DNA of 64,000 nucleotides, taken from Siphonodentalium dalli (Eukaryota > Mollusca > Scaphopoda > Gadilida > Siphonodentaliidae). The stretch is from positions 133,801,990 through 133,865,989 of the forward strand of contig CP136067.1 of NCBI GenBank assembly GCA_032622095.1, in the 5' to 3' direction. This document shows positions 47,271-59,372 of the stretch, piece by piece; the first letter of the stretch is position 1, and the number at the start of each line of letters is the position of its first letter. The notes under the pieces were generated by a model. It was not told where the DNA came from, did no database searches, and saw nothing but the letters and a program-made list of their open reading frames with translations. Both the position numbers and the translations under genes were made by a program.

Positions 47271-47669
47271 TACTCTTGAGTGCCTAATAAACATACATGT
47301 ACAATTATTAAAATCGAGGTAAAATTCCCACCTGTACGATCGTTATTTGGTCCTGTACGTTTATTAAATTAACCAAAAGAAATAATTCATCAATCTTAAA
47401 TTGTGTTATTCATAGATAAATGAACTCTGAGTGTTGACAGTGATCAGCACACTGTAGATTCACAGACCTGGCTATCAATCAAAACTATTTCTGTCACATG
47501 GCATCAGTATATAAACCAGTCAGATGGTGCGTTTTGTTGGGATGTATGGTACTAATAGTTCCAGTCTGTACGTTTATTCCGCCCTGTACTATTATTAAGT
47601 TACGCGACATTTTCCAACCTGTACTAGTCTATTATTCCACCCTGTACTTTTATTAGGCACTCAAGAGTA
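47271..47669. mobile_element. MITE J, about 399 bp
   Basis: Left TACTCTTGAGTGCCTAATAA mirrors right TTATTAGGCACTCAAGAGTA. Further 'cctgtac...tttatt' motifs repeat in both halves. No coding frame. Confidence 0.85.
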
Positions 47670-48420
47670 ATGTTTGCAACAGCGATGTTGTCGATTAATC
47701 AAAATACCGTAAATACTATGAGGTATTGCAGCGGTCAGCGGCATTATAATTGAATGTGGTTGAACAGTCAAATACCGGTGATCAATCTTGTTGCGGGGTG
47801 GGGTCATTTAATTAGGACATAGCTATATTTATGTTAAACTAGTCTCTTGTGTAGTTTGGGTTACTATTAATAAGATATTTAATGAATGTTTGGAATGTAT
47901 GGTAGCATTCTTACTAGTACCTGGATAAACATATGCCACGCACAATGCTGGTCATCATATCATCACCACTGTGGGCAATAAACCCCGGCGGGCATCAGTA
48001 AACCGCTCATCGGGCTATAAAAATTAGAGTTTTCCATACCAGGGTTAGTCTAATCAATTAAAATTGGTCAATTTAGAGGTTATACCAACCAGTGGAAGAC
48101 GTACATGTATATTCAGATATCTATCAGTTTTCGAGAAAACCCCCATCTTAGTCGAGCAGACTTAGAATATCGGGGTAAACTTAAATTTCATTCAGCAAAA
48201 CTTTCACAGCAGAATAAAAAAATAGTACATTATAATCACTTACAGTACATGTACATGTAGCCCAGGTGCAGTGCTAGCCTATATACTACCAAAACTTTTG
48301 GTCGGTTTCTCGATGTCTGACACTTGTAAACGTTTGAACGAGTATATAGTACATGTATGTGAATTAAAGATCTTATTAGTGACACAACACTTCACAAGAG
48401 GCTAGACATACATTTGTAAC
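47670..48420. other. Stretch with no gene recognised
   Basis: AT-rich DNA with ACATGTACATGTA at 48247-48259. No domain-bearing frame and no convincing repeats apart from that motif. Confidence 0.35.
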
Positions 48421-48625
48421 TACAGTAATGCTCTAATTAATCGACTCCTTAACAACAGCAGAATTATGGGTAACTCGGGGAGCCTTACAACAGCAGAATT
48501 ATTGGTAACTCGGGGAGAGCTTTCCGATGAATGACAACAAGCCATATTTCCGACTAAATCCTGAAAAGTTACACATAATTCTGCTGTGGTTAAGGGGTCG
48601 ATTACTTAGGACATTAATTACTGTA
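48421..48625. mobile_element. MITE K, about 205 bp foldback
   Basis: 'ttaatcgactccttaac' with 'acagcagaattatgggtaac' on the left pairs with 'gttacacataattctgctgt' and 'ggttaaggggtcgatta' on the right; ends are TACAGTAAT and ATTACTGTA. The left arm includes a local duplication of 'acagcagaattat.ggtaac' and 'tcggggag'. Confidence 0.85.
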
Positions 48626-49108
48626 TCTGTTTTAGTGCACATCAAATTGATTTGTTGTATTTCCTCTTGTAATTTGTCTTTGATTGTGTTCGCCATTTCG
48701 ATGGACTACATGTACTGACATCAATGACTGAAATGAGTCAAAATTTAGCAGTGCAGCCAATTATATAGATAAACAGAATTAAATTAAAATAGCATCCAAA
48801 TTCCAAATGACCATAAATGATAAAACAAACTTTATTGAGCACATTTTTAATACTAGTAATTACAGCTACAATGAAAGCATACAGTTTGAGCTTCTTTATA
48901 ATACCACTGAGTTAGGTGATGTTTTGATATTTTGGTTTGGGCACCTAATAAAAATTCTAAGTTTGGTAAAACTGTCTGTATACAAAGTTTATCTGACCGT
49001 GATGAATAAAACCTATAAATGGGATCATATACATGTATGTTAGATATCATTACATGATTATTTGAAAACACATATCCGTATGGAAAACAAACTATTTTAC
49101 CACTGGCC
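48626..49108. other. Stretch with no gene recognised
   Basis: The frames at 48807-49110 overlap on opposite strands and have no domain. Confidence 0.35.
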
Positions 49109-49232
49109 AAGTGGTCCTGCTAATATGCTATGATGCTGGTGGTCCTGCTGAATTGCTATGATGCGGGTGGCGCAATTCATAGCAATTCAGCAGGACACAA
49201 CCGCATATCATAGCACATTAGCAGGAACACTT
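49109..49232. repeat. Foldback element, 124 bp
   Basis: 'aagtggtcctgctaatatgc' pairs with the right end 'agcaggaacactt', and 'tcctgctgaattgctatga' pairs with 'tcatagcaattcagcagga'. Each arm contains two related sub-repeats ('tcctgct.a.ttgctatgatgc'), so the hairpin is itself internally duplicated. Confidence 0.9.
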
Positions 49233-50009
49233 GAACAGGGGTATATTTACAGTGTCAAATCGAATGGGCATCTTTTAACAATATTTTTTAACAATTTCCT
49301 AGAAGTGTTTTAAAATTGAGAACTGAATTAATATTTTTTTTTATGAGGTTTCGATTGAAAAAATTCTAACTTAGCACATCAGGATTAACAGACTACCGGT
49401 ATGTTTGGTATATTTTTCTGTAATCGACACCTGCTGAGGTGGGGAAATATCATCCATTTTCGCACAGCTATATTCTCTTTCCCAACAAAGTCCATAGAAC
49501 ATACATGTAAAATTACAGCTATGTTTTAATTAATCAACTCGCCTTATAAAGGTTGACCATCGGGTATTACTGCAGTATTCAGGCGTGTTCATGTGATCAA
49601 CCGCAGTCAGTTATACCGCTGCAGAATGTGGTCCACCTCACATTTGCAGTTAGGTTGTATTTTTCATGCGATATTTAAATGAATTTATTTTTTAAGTTGA
49701 CATTGTAACCACACCAGAATTGTTTTTTATTGTTTCAAAATGTTTAGATAGAATTCAGAATTTTTGTGGTAAAACAATTAACTTGGTTATCACAGACATA
49801 TTACTGTGGTAAGATTACTAGCGGATACCGCATGTCAACAGGGACTGCATGCTCTAATTATTATCAGGTTTAACATGTTTATACTGGATACAGTTCATCG
49901 AGACTTAATAGTGGCCCAGAAAAATTTGACGAGCCGACGGTCTCAGACCAAATTGCAGATGAAGATGGATAACTCTAAAATCAAGAGGCTTTGTGTTGAT
50001 AATAAGGCC
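49233..50009. other. Stretch with no gene recognised
   Basis: No conserved frame. One CTGCAGTATTCAGG-type motif near 49570 is reminiscent of sequence at 50690-50740, but the match is short. Confidence 0.3.
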
Positions 50010-50203
50010 AAACTTTATCGAACAGCATGTTGATAAATATAAATTATATAATGTATCGGGCAATTTTATACTATACATGCAGTTGACAGTGGTTAGTATT
50101 ATTTTTGGGCAATTAATCGATTCTGATAACTGAAGCAGCATTTCTAAAAAAAATGTTGTTGGAATCTGATTATATGGGGACCATCGAATCTGATTGAGCA
50201 CCT
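50010..50203 (-). mobile_element. TTAA MITE family B-related, one end (minus)
   Basis: Ends ...GATTGAGCACCT followed by TTAA (50204-50207). Read on the minus strand it matches 60180-60390 over about 190 bp ('atcagattccaacaacat', 'cagttatcagaatcgatta', 'taaccactgtcaactgc'). The opposite terminus is not recognised, so this may be truncated. Confidence 0.7.
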
Positions 50204-50236
50204 TTAACAGTTAACTATATGAGCTAAATACACATA

Positions 50237-50430
50237 AGGCGACACCAATTTTTAAGTCCGGTTTACGAACACCTCCTACAACTTTTTTCCATTTCACGGA
50301 CCCAAAGAATTTACACGCATAATAGACATTTAAACTTTGAAAATTGCAGGTTTTGCTCTAAATTTACACATTTCCTTCTTAAAAAATTATTTGATTTCCT
50401 GTATTGCAATACACATGATATCACGATATG
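50237..50430 (+). mobile_element. MITE C, partial copy
   Basis: AGGCGACACCAATTTTTAAG followed by TCCGGTTTACGAACACCTCC and TACAACTTTTT matches the right end of 46455-46835 in reverse complement. No second terminus is found. Confidence 0.8.
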
Positions 50431-50904
50431 CGTATCATTGATAGTGTATCCCAATACAATGCACGAATTCGCTATGAATCATTACAGTCCCACAAAAAAT
50501 GGGAACTGCAGTTATCTCTCATTGATTTTAACTCAATAACCACATAGTAAATTGGAAGTTTTCCATGGAAATGTGTGTTGTCGATTAGTCTACTTCGACT
50601 TGATTTTATACTGTCGATTAGTCAACTATGAAAAACCCAAGCCATTTTAATACTAATGCAGTATCTGCTGGTATTAAATCTTACTGCAGTAATATTTTTG
50701 TTGTAACCAAGTGAATTACTGCAGTGTTTCAACCACGGTAAACCGCATTAATTTTTCTCATGACCGCCTTTCAGCCATATCATTCTTTACAGTACTTACC
50801 ATGTACATGTACCATATGTTCTATGTGGGGATAGACCATGATATGTCACTTTGTGGGTTTAGTTTATAGAATTTGTGCAGTTGCACACTGCATCACTGCC
50901 TAAC

Positions 50905-52210
50905 TCATTGCAAATGGAGGCCTCTTAATACATTTACATGTGTATAGTTTCTCAGTGCAATTTGGCTTTTTGGATGAAAACCAAAACTCGATAAGTCCAT
51001 ACAATAGGGACAATTTGATTGCAATTTAAAGCAGAAATATAGTTTGGAGCAATTCATAGGGTCACATAACCATTACCGCAATTATGTACATTATTACATG
51101 TACCTCAATCATGTTTATGATGATTCAATGACAGTGCATTAGACCGAGTGGTCATTACTAGTAGTCTGATGGGTTCGATTGTCAAGAAGTTCAATAGTTT
51201 GAGGGTTCAATAGTCCAAATCTTCAATGGTAACCGCGTTGAGAGTATCAATTACTGTACCGTAGTACAAAGTTATTTACTTGAGACATAACATGTATTGT
51301 TGATATACATGTACACAATTAATGTTTTATCCAATTGATATTTTATAAATACATCTACTCACAAGCCCCTGGAGAAAAATACAATAATACCAATATGGAC
51401 TATACCAGTGACTGGTATACTCACTGTATAGTCTATATTGGTATTTCAGTTTTTTTCCCCAGGGGCCTGTGTATGTACATGTAGATGTACTGATAGATGC
51501 TTTGGGGAAGATATTTTGTGTATAATTGGGTGTCTACTATGTTACCCAATTGTACATGTAACTGTCACTATAAACTGGGCATGAAGATTACAAAACTTGG
51601 GAGACTATTATTATTGTGGCCTCATTGCAAATGGGGGCCTCTTGGACGGTACATGTGTATACTAGTAGTTCTTCGTTGCAATTTGGATGAAAACAAAAAA
51701 TCAGTGTCGATACAATTGGAACAAATTAAAGGACATTTACTAGTAAAGCAGAAAAATTACTTGGACCAATTCCTGAGGTCACATAACCATTAACTCAATC
51801 ATGTACAGTGCATTAGTCAGAGTGTTCATTACTAGTACATGTAGTTCGATGGGTTCGATTGTCAGGAAGTTCAATAGTTTGAGGGTTCAAATGGTCCAAG
51901 GTTCAATTGATGGTACATAGGTTTGAAAGAATCGATTGTGTTTTACAACACATTAATTTAGTCAGTTATATACATGTACATGTATGGTAATAGTATTACC
52001 CTCATACAAAATAAATTACCCGAGACATAACATATATTACCCATGAAAATATACACAAATTAATGCAATATTTATGCAATTTATAGTTTACGCATACATG
52101 TACTGATGCTTTGGGGGAGATATTTTGTGTGTAAATGGGTGGCTATAATTAGACCTAACATGACTGTCTCGCTATAAACTGGGCATGAAGATTACAAATT
52201 TTGAGACAAT
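50905..52210 (+). repeat. Diverged segmental tandem duplication (about 0.6-0.7 kb units)
   Basis: Unit order: 'tgctttgggg.agatattttg', 'aaactgggcatgaagattac', 'ttgcaaatggggcctctt', 'gggttcgattgtcaagaagt' and 'tcaatagtttgagggttcaa', then 'cgagacataaca'. It is seen from about 50905 (part), 51497 and 52108 (part). A hairpin at 51360-51471 sits between the first and second unit and accounts for their wider spacing. No conserved frame. Confidence 0.8.
51360..51471. mobile_element. Foldback MITE L, 112 bp
   Basis: CACAAGCCCCTGG and CCAGGGGCCTGTG at the ends, 'ataccaatatggactatac' pairing with 'gtatagtctatattggtat' inside. Absent from the equivalent place in the next duplication unit, so it inserted after the duplication or was lost there. 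Confidence 0.85.
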
Positions 52211-52555
52211 GTACACTCTATAATAACCAAACACCCAGGTTATCAGACTCTCGGACTAATGCACAGTACTCATGATTTTCGCTTGGATCTCGCATATTTG
52301 AAAATAAAAAAAATTGTTAGGTGAATCAGCTACATGTACTTGTAAATGAAGTAAATTGAAAACATTGCTGCACAATTTTCAGGTGGCATGCATGATTCAT
52401 ACCCCTCTGCTAATTTGGTAGTCGGGATTCATTTGCGCAGTTTAACCGGTATTCCGGTATTCAGGATTCAACAAAAAGGCTGGTTCGTAGCTTTTCTAGC
52501 ACAAAATTAATTTTGTTTTACTATTTTCCAGCCCAAATGACATTTATGATGTAAT

Positions 52556-53110
52556 TGTCCCCCGAAAATTTCGGGGGACTATTAAAATAGCCGGTGTCCG
52601 TCCGTCCGTCTGTCCGGAAATGGTTTCCAGATGATAACTTTAGTTTCGGTTATTAGATCAAAAGCAAATTTGGTATGTGTGTTTATCAGACCAAAATAAA
52701 GATCAAGTTCGAATATGGGTTTGCTCTGCCCATTTTTGCGAGAGTTATGGCCCTTTTATTACTTAGAATTTTGTAATTTTCTGGTTTCCGGATGATAACT
52801 TCAGTTATTGTAATCATATCTGAACCAAATTTGGTATGTGAGTTTATCAGCCCTATTAACAGGTCAAGTTCGAATATGGGTTTACCCATATTTGCGAGAG
52901 TTATGGTCCTTTTTCGACTTAGAATCGTGTTAATTTCTGGTTTCCGGATCATAATTTTAATTTGTGTGATCATATCTGAATCAAATTTAGTATGATAGTT
53001 TATTATTCACCATTTCATGGGACACTGGTTGGATTGTTCTGAAATGTAGTATCAGATTTAGGGTCCTTGATATTTTTTTCAGACAAGCTGATGCCCCAAT
53101 GAAGCCACTT
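52556..53110 (+). repeat. Compound repeat element with three about 160-bp units
   Basis: Begins with the GC palindrome CCCCCGAAAATTTCGGGGG (52559-52577) and a GTCC-type run (52597-52616). Three units start near 52620, 52781 and 52938 with 'tggtttccggatgataactt', each with 'aaatttggtatg', 'gttcgaatatgggttt' and 'gcgagagttatgg'. Ends at 'ttttcgggggacactgcgg'. The order of edge palindrome, unit array and CGGGGGACA edge looks like a defined dispersed element; such arrays occur widely in mollusc genomes. Confidence 0.8.
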
Positions 53111-54639
53111 TTTCGGGGGACACTGCGGCCGGATGTCCTTTTATTCAATCTATTATCTATAGGTATGTAGAAGTTATGGATACAACTTCAGCAAATACTA
53201 GTACATGTATATGAAAACTATATTATTAGTGTAATATTAGTTTTCATTCAATATTTCCTTACTTGTAACTGGTACGCATGATTCAACCTTTTACATTAAC
53301 TGGTATTGGGGCCAGGTAGGTGGGGTGGTGACACATTCCATACTGGTGTATTCAATTGTGAGTGGCCTTTATGAGGGTGTTACCCCTCCTATCACCCATG
53401 AATACTGAATACCAGTTCACAGTTTTCTCACATTTGCTGAAATAGTACCCAAAACATCAACATATCAAGAGGTATTAGACTGAATTAGATAAAAAATATA
53501 TCACTTGGGGATGTTCAGGCTGGAAAATACTCAAAATTTGTATAATTTTCTGCTACCGGTATTATATCTGCATATTAGCCTTTTTGCTGAATCATGAATG
53601 CCGGTTATATTACCGTGTGAAATCCTGGTACCAGATAACATTGGGTATGTATATAGCATACCACCTGAAAATGGCCTGAATGTCGCATGCCAAAGCGGGG
53701 TGGGGGTGTGTGTGACACCCTCCTTGATCATAGTCTGTATTCTACAGGGTATGTTAACTGTTTCGAGTTGGTGCAATTAATGTGATTGTTTAATCTCTAC
53801 CATCTGAAATATAATTTTTATAGCATATTTTGCTATCTGATCAATTGCTACTGATATAAAAAAAGGATAAAGATGGTGTGTCTCTTTCCCAAATGTTCTG
53901 CTTACATGTACATTTGGGGGTTTATGAGTCAAATAATAATAGACAACATGTCCTTCTAACACTAAGAAATAATGTGTTCTTATGAACCAGGACAAAATAT
54001 GGCTATTTCTGGAGCATTACAGCACACTATTACAAATATATATTTGTAAGCAGTGAGATAATGACAGGAAACATGTCCTTAGACTAAACAATAATTTTTT
54101 GGTGTGTATTTCACATCACAGCTCATGTGTATACTCACATTAGTTTATGTCATTCAAAGGGAGAAACCCATTTAGAAAGTTTAAATGAGACAAAACTACC
54201 TCACTGTAGATGTAGTTGCAAGGTAAAACATGTACATGTATACTGGTAAATGACATTGGAACTAAAATAATGATTTTTGTGTCCACCGGTATGTCATGTA
54301 CCGGTATACATTGCAACTACATGTACATGTAACTTGCCTAACATACCATATACATGTATGCAGAGGGAATTTGCAAGTGTTTTTTAATCAAAAATTTAAC
54401 CCAACTCTTGTTGTCAGTAAGTTTTAACCCATGCAGTTTAATGAGTTTATATATTTATGTATTACATGTGTTTCTATACATGTATTTTATCTTTAGTTAG
54501 TTTGTTGTCCTTGAATAAACTTGTATTGCTTCACAATCAGTGTCCTTAATGTTCTATTATACTAAAACAACTCCGTTGATAACAATACCCCTGCATCCCA
54601 TCCAAATCTACTTCATTGCCATCCTCATCATTTCACTTT
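53111..54639. other. Stretch with no gene recognised
   Basis: Overlapping frames at 53531-53995 are opposite-strand shadows without a domain. ACATGTA-rich and ACCGGTAT-rich between 54220 and 54360. No other repeat recognised. Confidence 0.35.
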
Positions 54640-55372
54640 GGATCCCCACCCAGGTGTACCTTGGTGTTATTCACCCAGGTGTTCCTTGGTGTTTCCTACC
54701 CATGTGTACCTTGGTGTTTCCCACCCAGTTTTACCTTGGTGTTTTCTTACCCAGGTGTACCTTGGTGTTTTCCTGCCCAGGTGTACCTTGGTGTTTCCTT
54801 ACCTGGGTGTACCTTGGTGTTTTCTAACCAGATGCATCTCAGTGGGAAATCCACCTGGGTAAGAAAACACCAAGGTACACCGGCGTAAGAAAACACCAAG
54901 GTACATCTGGGTTGGAAACATCAAGGTACACCTGGGTGGGGAACACCCAGGTAGGAAACATCAGGGTTCACCTCGGTGAATAACACCAAGGTACACCTGG
55001 ATGGGAAACACCCAGGTAGGAAACATCAGAGTACACCTGGGTGAATAACACCATGGTACACCTGGGTGGGGGAAACACCTGGGTGAATAACACCATGGTA
55101 CACCTGTGTGGGGGAAACACCCATGTAGGAAACACCAGGGTACACCTGGGTGGGAAACACCCAGGTAGGGTACACCTGGGTGTGGTCACCTGTGTACATA
55201 CACCCAGGTTTATCCATACCAGGGTTTTTATCCAGTTTCAGGTGGGTAAATCATGGTAAAACCCAGGTTTCAGGGGGTCTTGATGGTTGGTGGATATCTT
55301 GGTAGATAGATTTACCTGGGTTTCGGCCCAAAAAACCTGGGTGGATTTACCCAGGTACATTTTTATATGGGT
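54640..55372. repeat. Right subterminal array, itself an inverted tandem array
   Basis: From 54648 to 54835 the unit reads 'cccaggtgtaccttggtgtt' (about 21-24 bp, seven to eight copies). From about 54845 it switches to the reverse complement ('aacaccaaggtacacctggg') and repeats to 55200, then degenerates to the terminus at 55371. The two halves can form one very long hairpin. Frames at 54540-55259 merely translate the repeat. Confidence 0.92.
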
Positions 55373-55382
55373 TACGTCCCGG

Positions 55383-55391
55383 TAAACAGCG
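55383..55391. repeat. Putative 9-bp target duplication, right copy
   Basis: TAAACAGCG, as at 43015-43023, 11 bp outside the right terminus. Confidence 0.6.
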
Positions 55392-56375
55392 GGAAAATAA
55401 CACTTATATGCGACTATATGACTTTTTCGAAGCAACCTGGTCGATATGTGAAACTTTCATTTTACACTCTTCTCAAATATCGATATCGGCGTCATCTGTA
55501 ATATACAGGTACTAAGGCAAAATTAGCACGTTGGTACCAAATTTGCGGGCAAATTGCAATTGTGTTTTTATTCGAAAGCCTGGTGTCTGACATTGAAAAA
55601 CGTACGATAGCATGCTAGACTCCACATATTAGTACTTAAAATATGGAGAGGACTTTAAACTGTCTTTGATAACTATGTTAATATTGTATAAGAGAATGCA
55701 TTGGCACAGGGCCGTTCTGTGTATTCGCGCTGCCGTTTGCCTAATTTGTCCATGTTAAAATAACTTAATTTGGAAAAAACAGAATTCATAAGTAATTTGT
55801 AACATTCTCTCAATGTAGATACTGTCACTTTGCACGAAACCGCAACATGTAATTGTAAATTATTTTATAGGGGAGGGGGTGCAGAGCGCGCTACAGGATT
55901 TTGTGCGTTAGTGACAGCAATTGAGATATCCCTCATAATATGCTGATACCTACACCATTTCAGTAGCTAACATCGAGCAACACACACCGAGTGCGACTCA
56001 CGATTCATTGGTTAGTATTTCTAATTCCACCAAAAATTGATCGAGTTGATTTCAAAATTTTAGAATTAAAAATGTGGTAAATTTGAATCGATCGAAGAGG
56101 GAAAACTCTATTGGCCACAGACAGTTCGATTCTGCCTTTGGAGTTACACAACCTGTTACCTTTGCTTATATAATAAACTGAAGTTTGTTGTGGAGGCCAT
56201 TAACATGGCGCCCACATGCCAGACTATTTGTATTGTTACATCATTTGTTCATAGATATGCTATTACCAACCATCTCTCCAGAGTGTTGAAACTGCTGAAA
56301 CTGGTGTCACTTATATTGTGTATACACATCATTTTTTGTCTGCAATACATATATATTTGTTAATACGTTGTTGCA
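55392..56375. other. Stretch with no gene recognised
   Basis: Ordinary AT-rich DNA with no supported frame. The part next to 56376 may belong to the LINE copy that starts there. Confidence 0.35.
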
Positions 56376-58620
56376 TTGGCCGACACGTCTATGTACTTGT
56401 ACTTTCCTATGTCTAATATCGGAATAATTTCTCTAAACTTCCGAGGGCTTAACCAAAACGAAAAACGCCGAGATCTGTTCCATCACATACGAGATAAAAA
56501 AGAATCAACATACTGTTTACAGGACACTCATTTCACCAAAGCCATGGAGAAATACATTGAAGCCGAATGGGTATTCAAAATAGTAATGGCCTCTTACTCG
56601 TCTCAATCCCACGGGGTGGTATTCCTGTTTAATAATAACTTCGAAATGAAATACATGACACCACACGGGATTCAGAAGGGAAGTTCATTATATTAGATAT
56701 ATCAATCGAAAACATTAGATTAAGTCTCGTAACAATATATGGCCCGAGTGACGATTATCCAATCTTTTATAGAAATATTAACAAACTGCTTTTAGACATC
56801 GGTAATACTCAAATCATTATCTGCGGTGATTGGGACATCACGCAAGATCAAGAACTTGATACATTCAATTACAGCCACGTTAATAATCCAAACGCAAAAG
56901 ATGCAATGAATAATCTGGCCGCCAGCCTCGAACTCGTGGACCCATGGAGAATGAAAAATAAAAAACGAAAGAGGATATACGTTGCGAAGAAAAACCCAAT
57001 TAAAATGGCAAGATGGAATTTTTATGTTTACTCGAAACTGGCCCATATATGTCACCTGCTTATAGATTGGACCACTCCATGATTAAACTCACACTTAAAC
57101 TTAACAACTCGGAAAGGGGGTCCGGATTTTGGAAATTTAATAACTCCCTACTACATGAAAAAGAGTATGCATCGACTGTAAAAACCATCAAACACGAAAA
57201 TAAAGTTAGATATGTCATTGTACAGCCAGATGGCACTCCCTGTCGAAACCCCCCCATGATCTCTAAACAACTATTCCTTGACGCAATGTTATTGGACATT
57301 CGTGGTGCGACAATTAAGTTCTCATCTAATCGCAAACGTGAATCGAAGCTCAAAGACAATTAACTCATTTGTGATCGAAACGAAATTGAGTAGAAAATCG
57401 ACTATGCTGACAACAGTCTCCACACAAGGAATGCTGCTATTAATAGATTTTGAGAAGACTTACGACTTTGTATCATGGTGCTTAGATTTTTTTAATTTCA
57501 GTGAATCAATCAAGTCTTGGATATCAATTTTGTTTACAATAATATATCCTCTTCAAACGGACACATTTCCCAAAGTATGATCCTATTTCACCTTATATTA
57601 TTTTAAATTGTGCAGAAATTATAGGTATCCTAATGAGACAAAACAATAAAATTAAAGGAATAACACTCGATGGTTGAGAATATAAAATAACATAGTACGC
57701 AGACGACACAACGCTGATACTCGATGTCAGTTGGGAAAGTCTACTTGAATCTTACACCACATTGGACAAATCCACCATGGTGTCAGGACTGCATATCAAC
57801 CACAGCAAATGTCAGGCATCGTGGGTTGGGGCTATGAAGGGACATACCCACAGCATATACCCTGGACTCCATGTACAATTCACCAACAACTCTACTCTAT
57901 CGGGGATAAAAGTTAGTACAAACCTGGATAGAATTTGAGATAACTACGCATCAAAGCTATCCGATATTAAGGCCCTGATAAAATCGTGGGGTCGTAGGAT
58001 AATGACTCCTTTGGATAGAATCACGGTAATAAAATCTCTTATTATGCCAAAAATAACCCACATATTTCAGTCTCTTTCCCAACCCGATGGCATCATTTTG
58101 TTTTTCCTTTAAAAACGATTATGTTAACTTTGTTTGGGTGGAAAACGAGAGAGTTAAGTGAACGCAACTGCCAAACTTTTGAAGCAGGGGGCCTGGAAAT
58201 GGATGATGTTGAAGCTTTCAACTCATTTCTGATAATAACGTGGATCCGCCGAATTAAACTGAAACGGCCGAAATGGCACCCCCTTGTAGATTGTAGACGA
58301 AGATCCCCTATTTCTCACATATGGAGGCCAAAACTTAAGAAAATATTGTGCCCGCATCCAGAATCCGTTCTGGAGATATTTCCTTATCGCCTGGTCTGAG
58401 CTATTGACAGAAGAAAAAGAGACACTACCCTTAGTGTCATCAAATTTATGGAATAGAGAATATTTTAAAACAAATGGTTCGACGCTGAATCTACGGACAT
58501 GGAAAGAACATGGAATCATTTTCGTTAACGATCTTTTCCAGACTGATTGCACATTTCACATTGGATCATGCCCAATCTTCCATATTATTTGATATATGTC
58601 CACGGCAAGTTAGGTGATGA
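56376..58620 (+). pseudogene. LINE 2 family copy, ORF2 with internal deletion
   Basis: ATG at 56409 opens the same endonuclease as LINE 2 (SLNFRGLNQNEKRRDLF, YCLQDTHFTKAMEKY). A frameshift near 56680 leads to GNTQIIICGDWDITQ and a degraded end near 57150. The reading then jumps from a KRESKLKDN segment (57360) to motif A GMLLLIDFEKTYDFVSW (about 57430-57480), so about 240 residues of fingers and early palm are missing. Motif C is intact as YADDTTLIL (57695), but TGA and TAG codons lie just before it. The C-terminal part fades by about 58600 (LRTWKEHGIIFVNDLF). No ORF1, tail or target duplication is seen here. Inactive. Confidence 0.88.
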
Positions 58621-59372
58621 CACCAGATACGAAAGAAGAGTGTGCGACCGAGTGCTTGCGACTGTGAGACAGTTTCCCCCTCCACTTGAAATATCTGATG
58701 CTAATGTATGTGTGTGATATTCCCTGTATGTTTTGTTATTCAACAAAAAACATATTTTACAGTTAATCCTCCTTTGTTTGTGTTACCGACGCATGCAGTC
58801 ATTGTAACAACTTATTACTGGCGACATTCTATACCTCGTATTTATGATGTCGGTGTTTGATGACCATCAAGTATAAGACTATAGGTTAGTCAGCCGAATG
58901 TGAAGGGCTACGGATTAATCTGTGGTCCCCTGTTCTCAGCATAGATACAGGGCGAAATAATATGTATGCTTTTTTGACAGATACTTGTCGCTCGATATTT
59001 ATTGCTACTTTGATATTTATTAATAATATTAACTTGCTTTACTAACGCATTTTGCCTGTGCATGTGGTTAGATTCACATTATATAGCAAAGATACAAAAC
59101 GACAATTTACTTCAATTTCCCAAATTATACACTCAATCAAATCTGGCAAATAATTTTGAAATTATTTCATTTGTTAATGTTTTTGTCAAGAGAACCCCTG
59201 CTTCTGAGTGCACATAATATATGCATTAGAAACTTTCATATGACAAAGTGGATCAACAGTCTTGTTGACCCACTCTGTCCCGATCCTCTGTGTCCCAAGA
59301 TACCCATGTGCTTAAAGCTGGCATCCCCGCACAATGTCTGGAAATCATACGTACATATGCGTAATAACTCCG
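58621..59372. other. Stretch with no gene recognised
   Basis: No supported frame; no clear repeat except weak similarity of 'tattgctactttgatattta' (59000) to 34710. Confidence 0.3.

Larger units (their letters stand above)
43024..55382. mobile_element. Candidate 12.4-kb foldback-type DNA element
   Basis: The left terminus reads CCCATATAAAAATGTACC from 43034 and the right terminus is its reverse complement ending at 55371. Both face outward, both are followed inside by ACCCAGGT-type subterminal arrays, and TAAACAGCG flanks both at equal distance. A 9-bp duplication fits Mutator-like transposition. The interior holds a 45-bp satellite, several MITEs and foldbacks, and a segmental duplication, but no transposase frame is visible, so it would be non-autonomous. 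The alternative is that two independent insertions carry one end each and the 9-bp match is chance. Neither array, however, has a second terminus of its own. Confidence 0.5.

Noticed and set aside
52686-52995. 95- and 67-residue frames on both strands
   Set aside because: They follow the about 160-bp unit repeat, not a protein family.
54540-55259. Several overlapping frames rich in PWCF/VYLGV-type repeats on both strands
   Set aside because: They translate the CCCAGGTGTACCTTGG array in all frames; no selection for a frame is evident.
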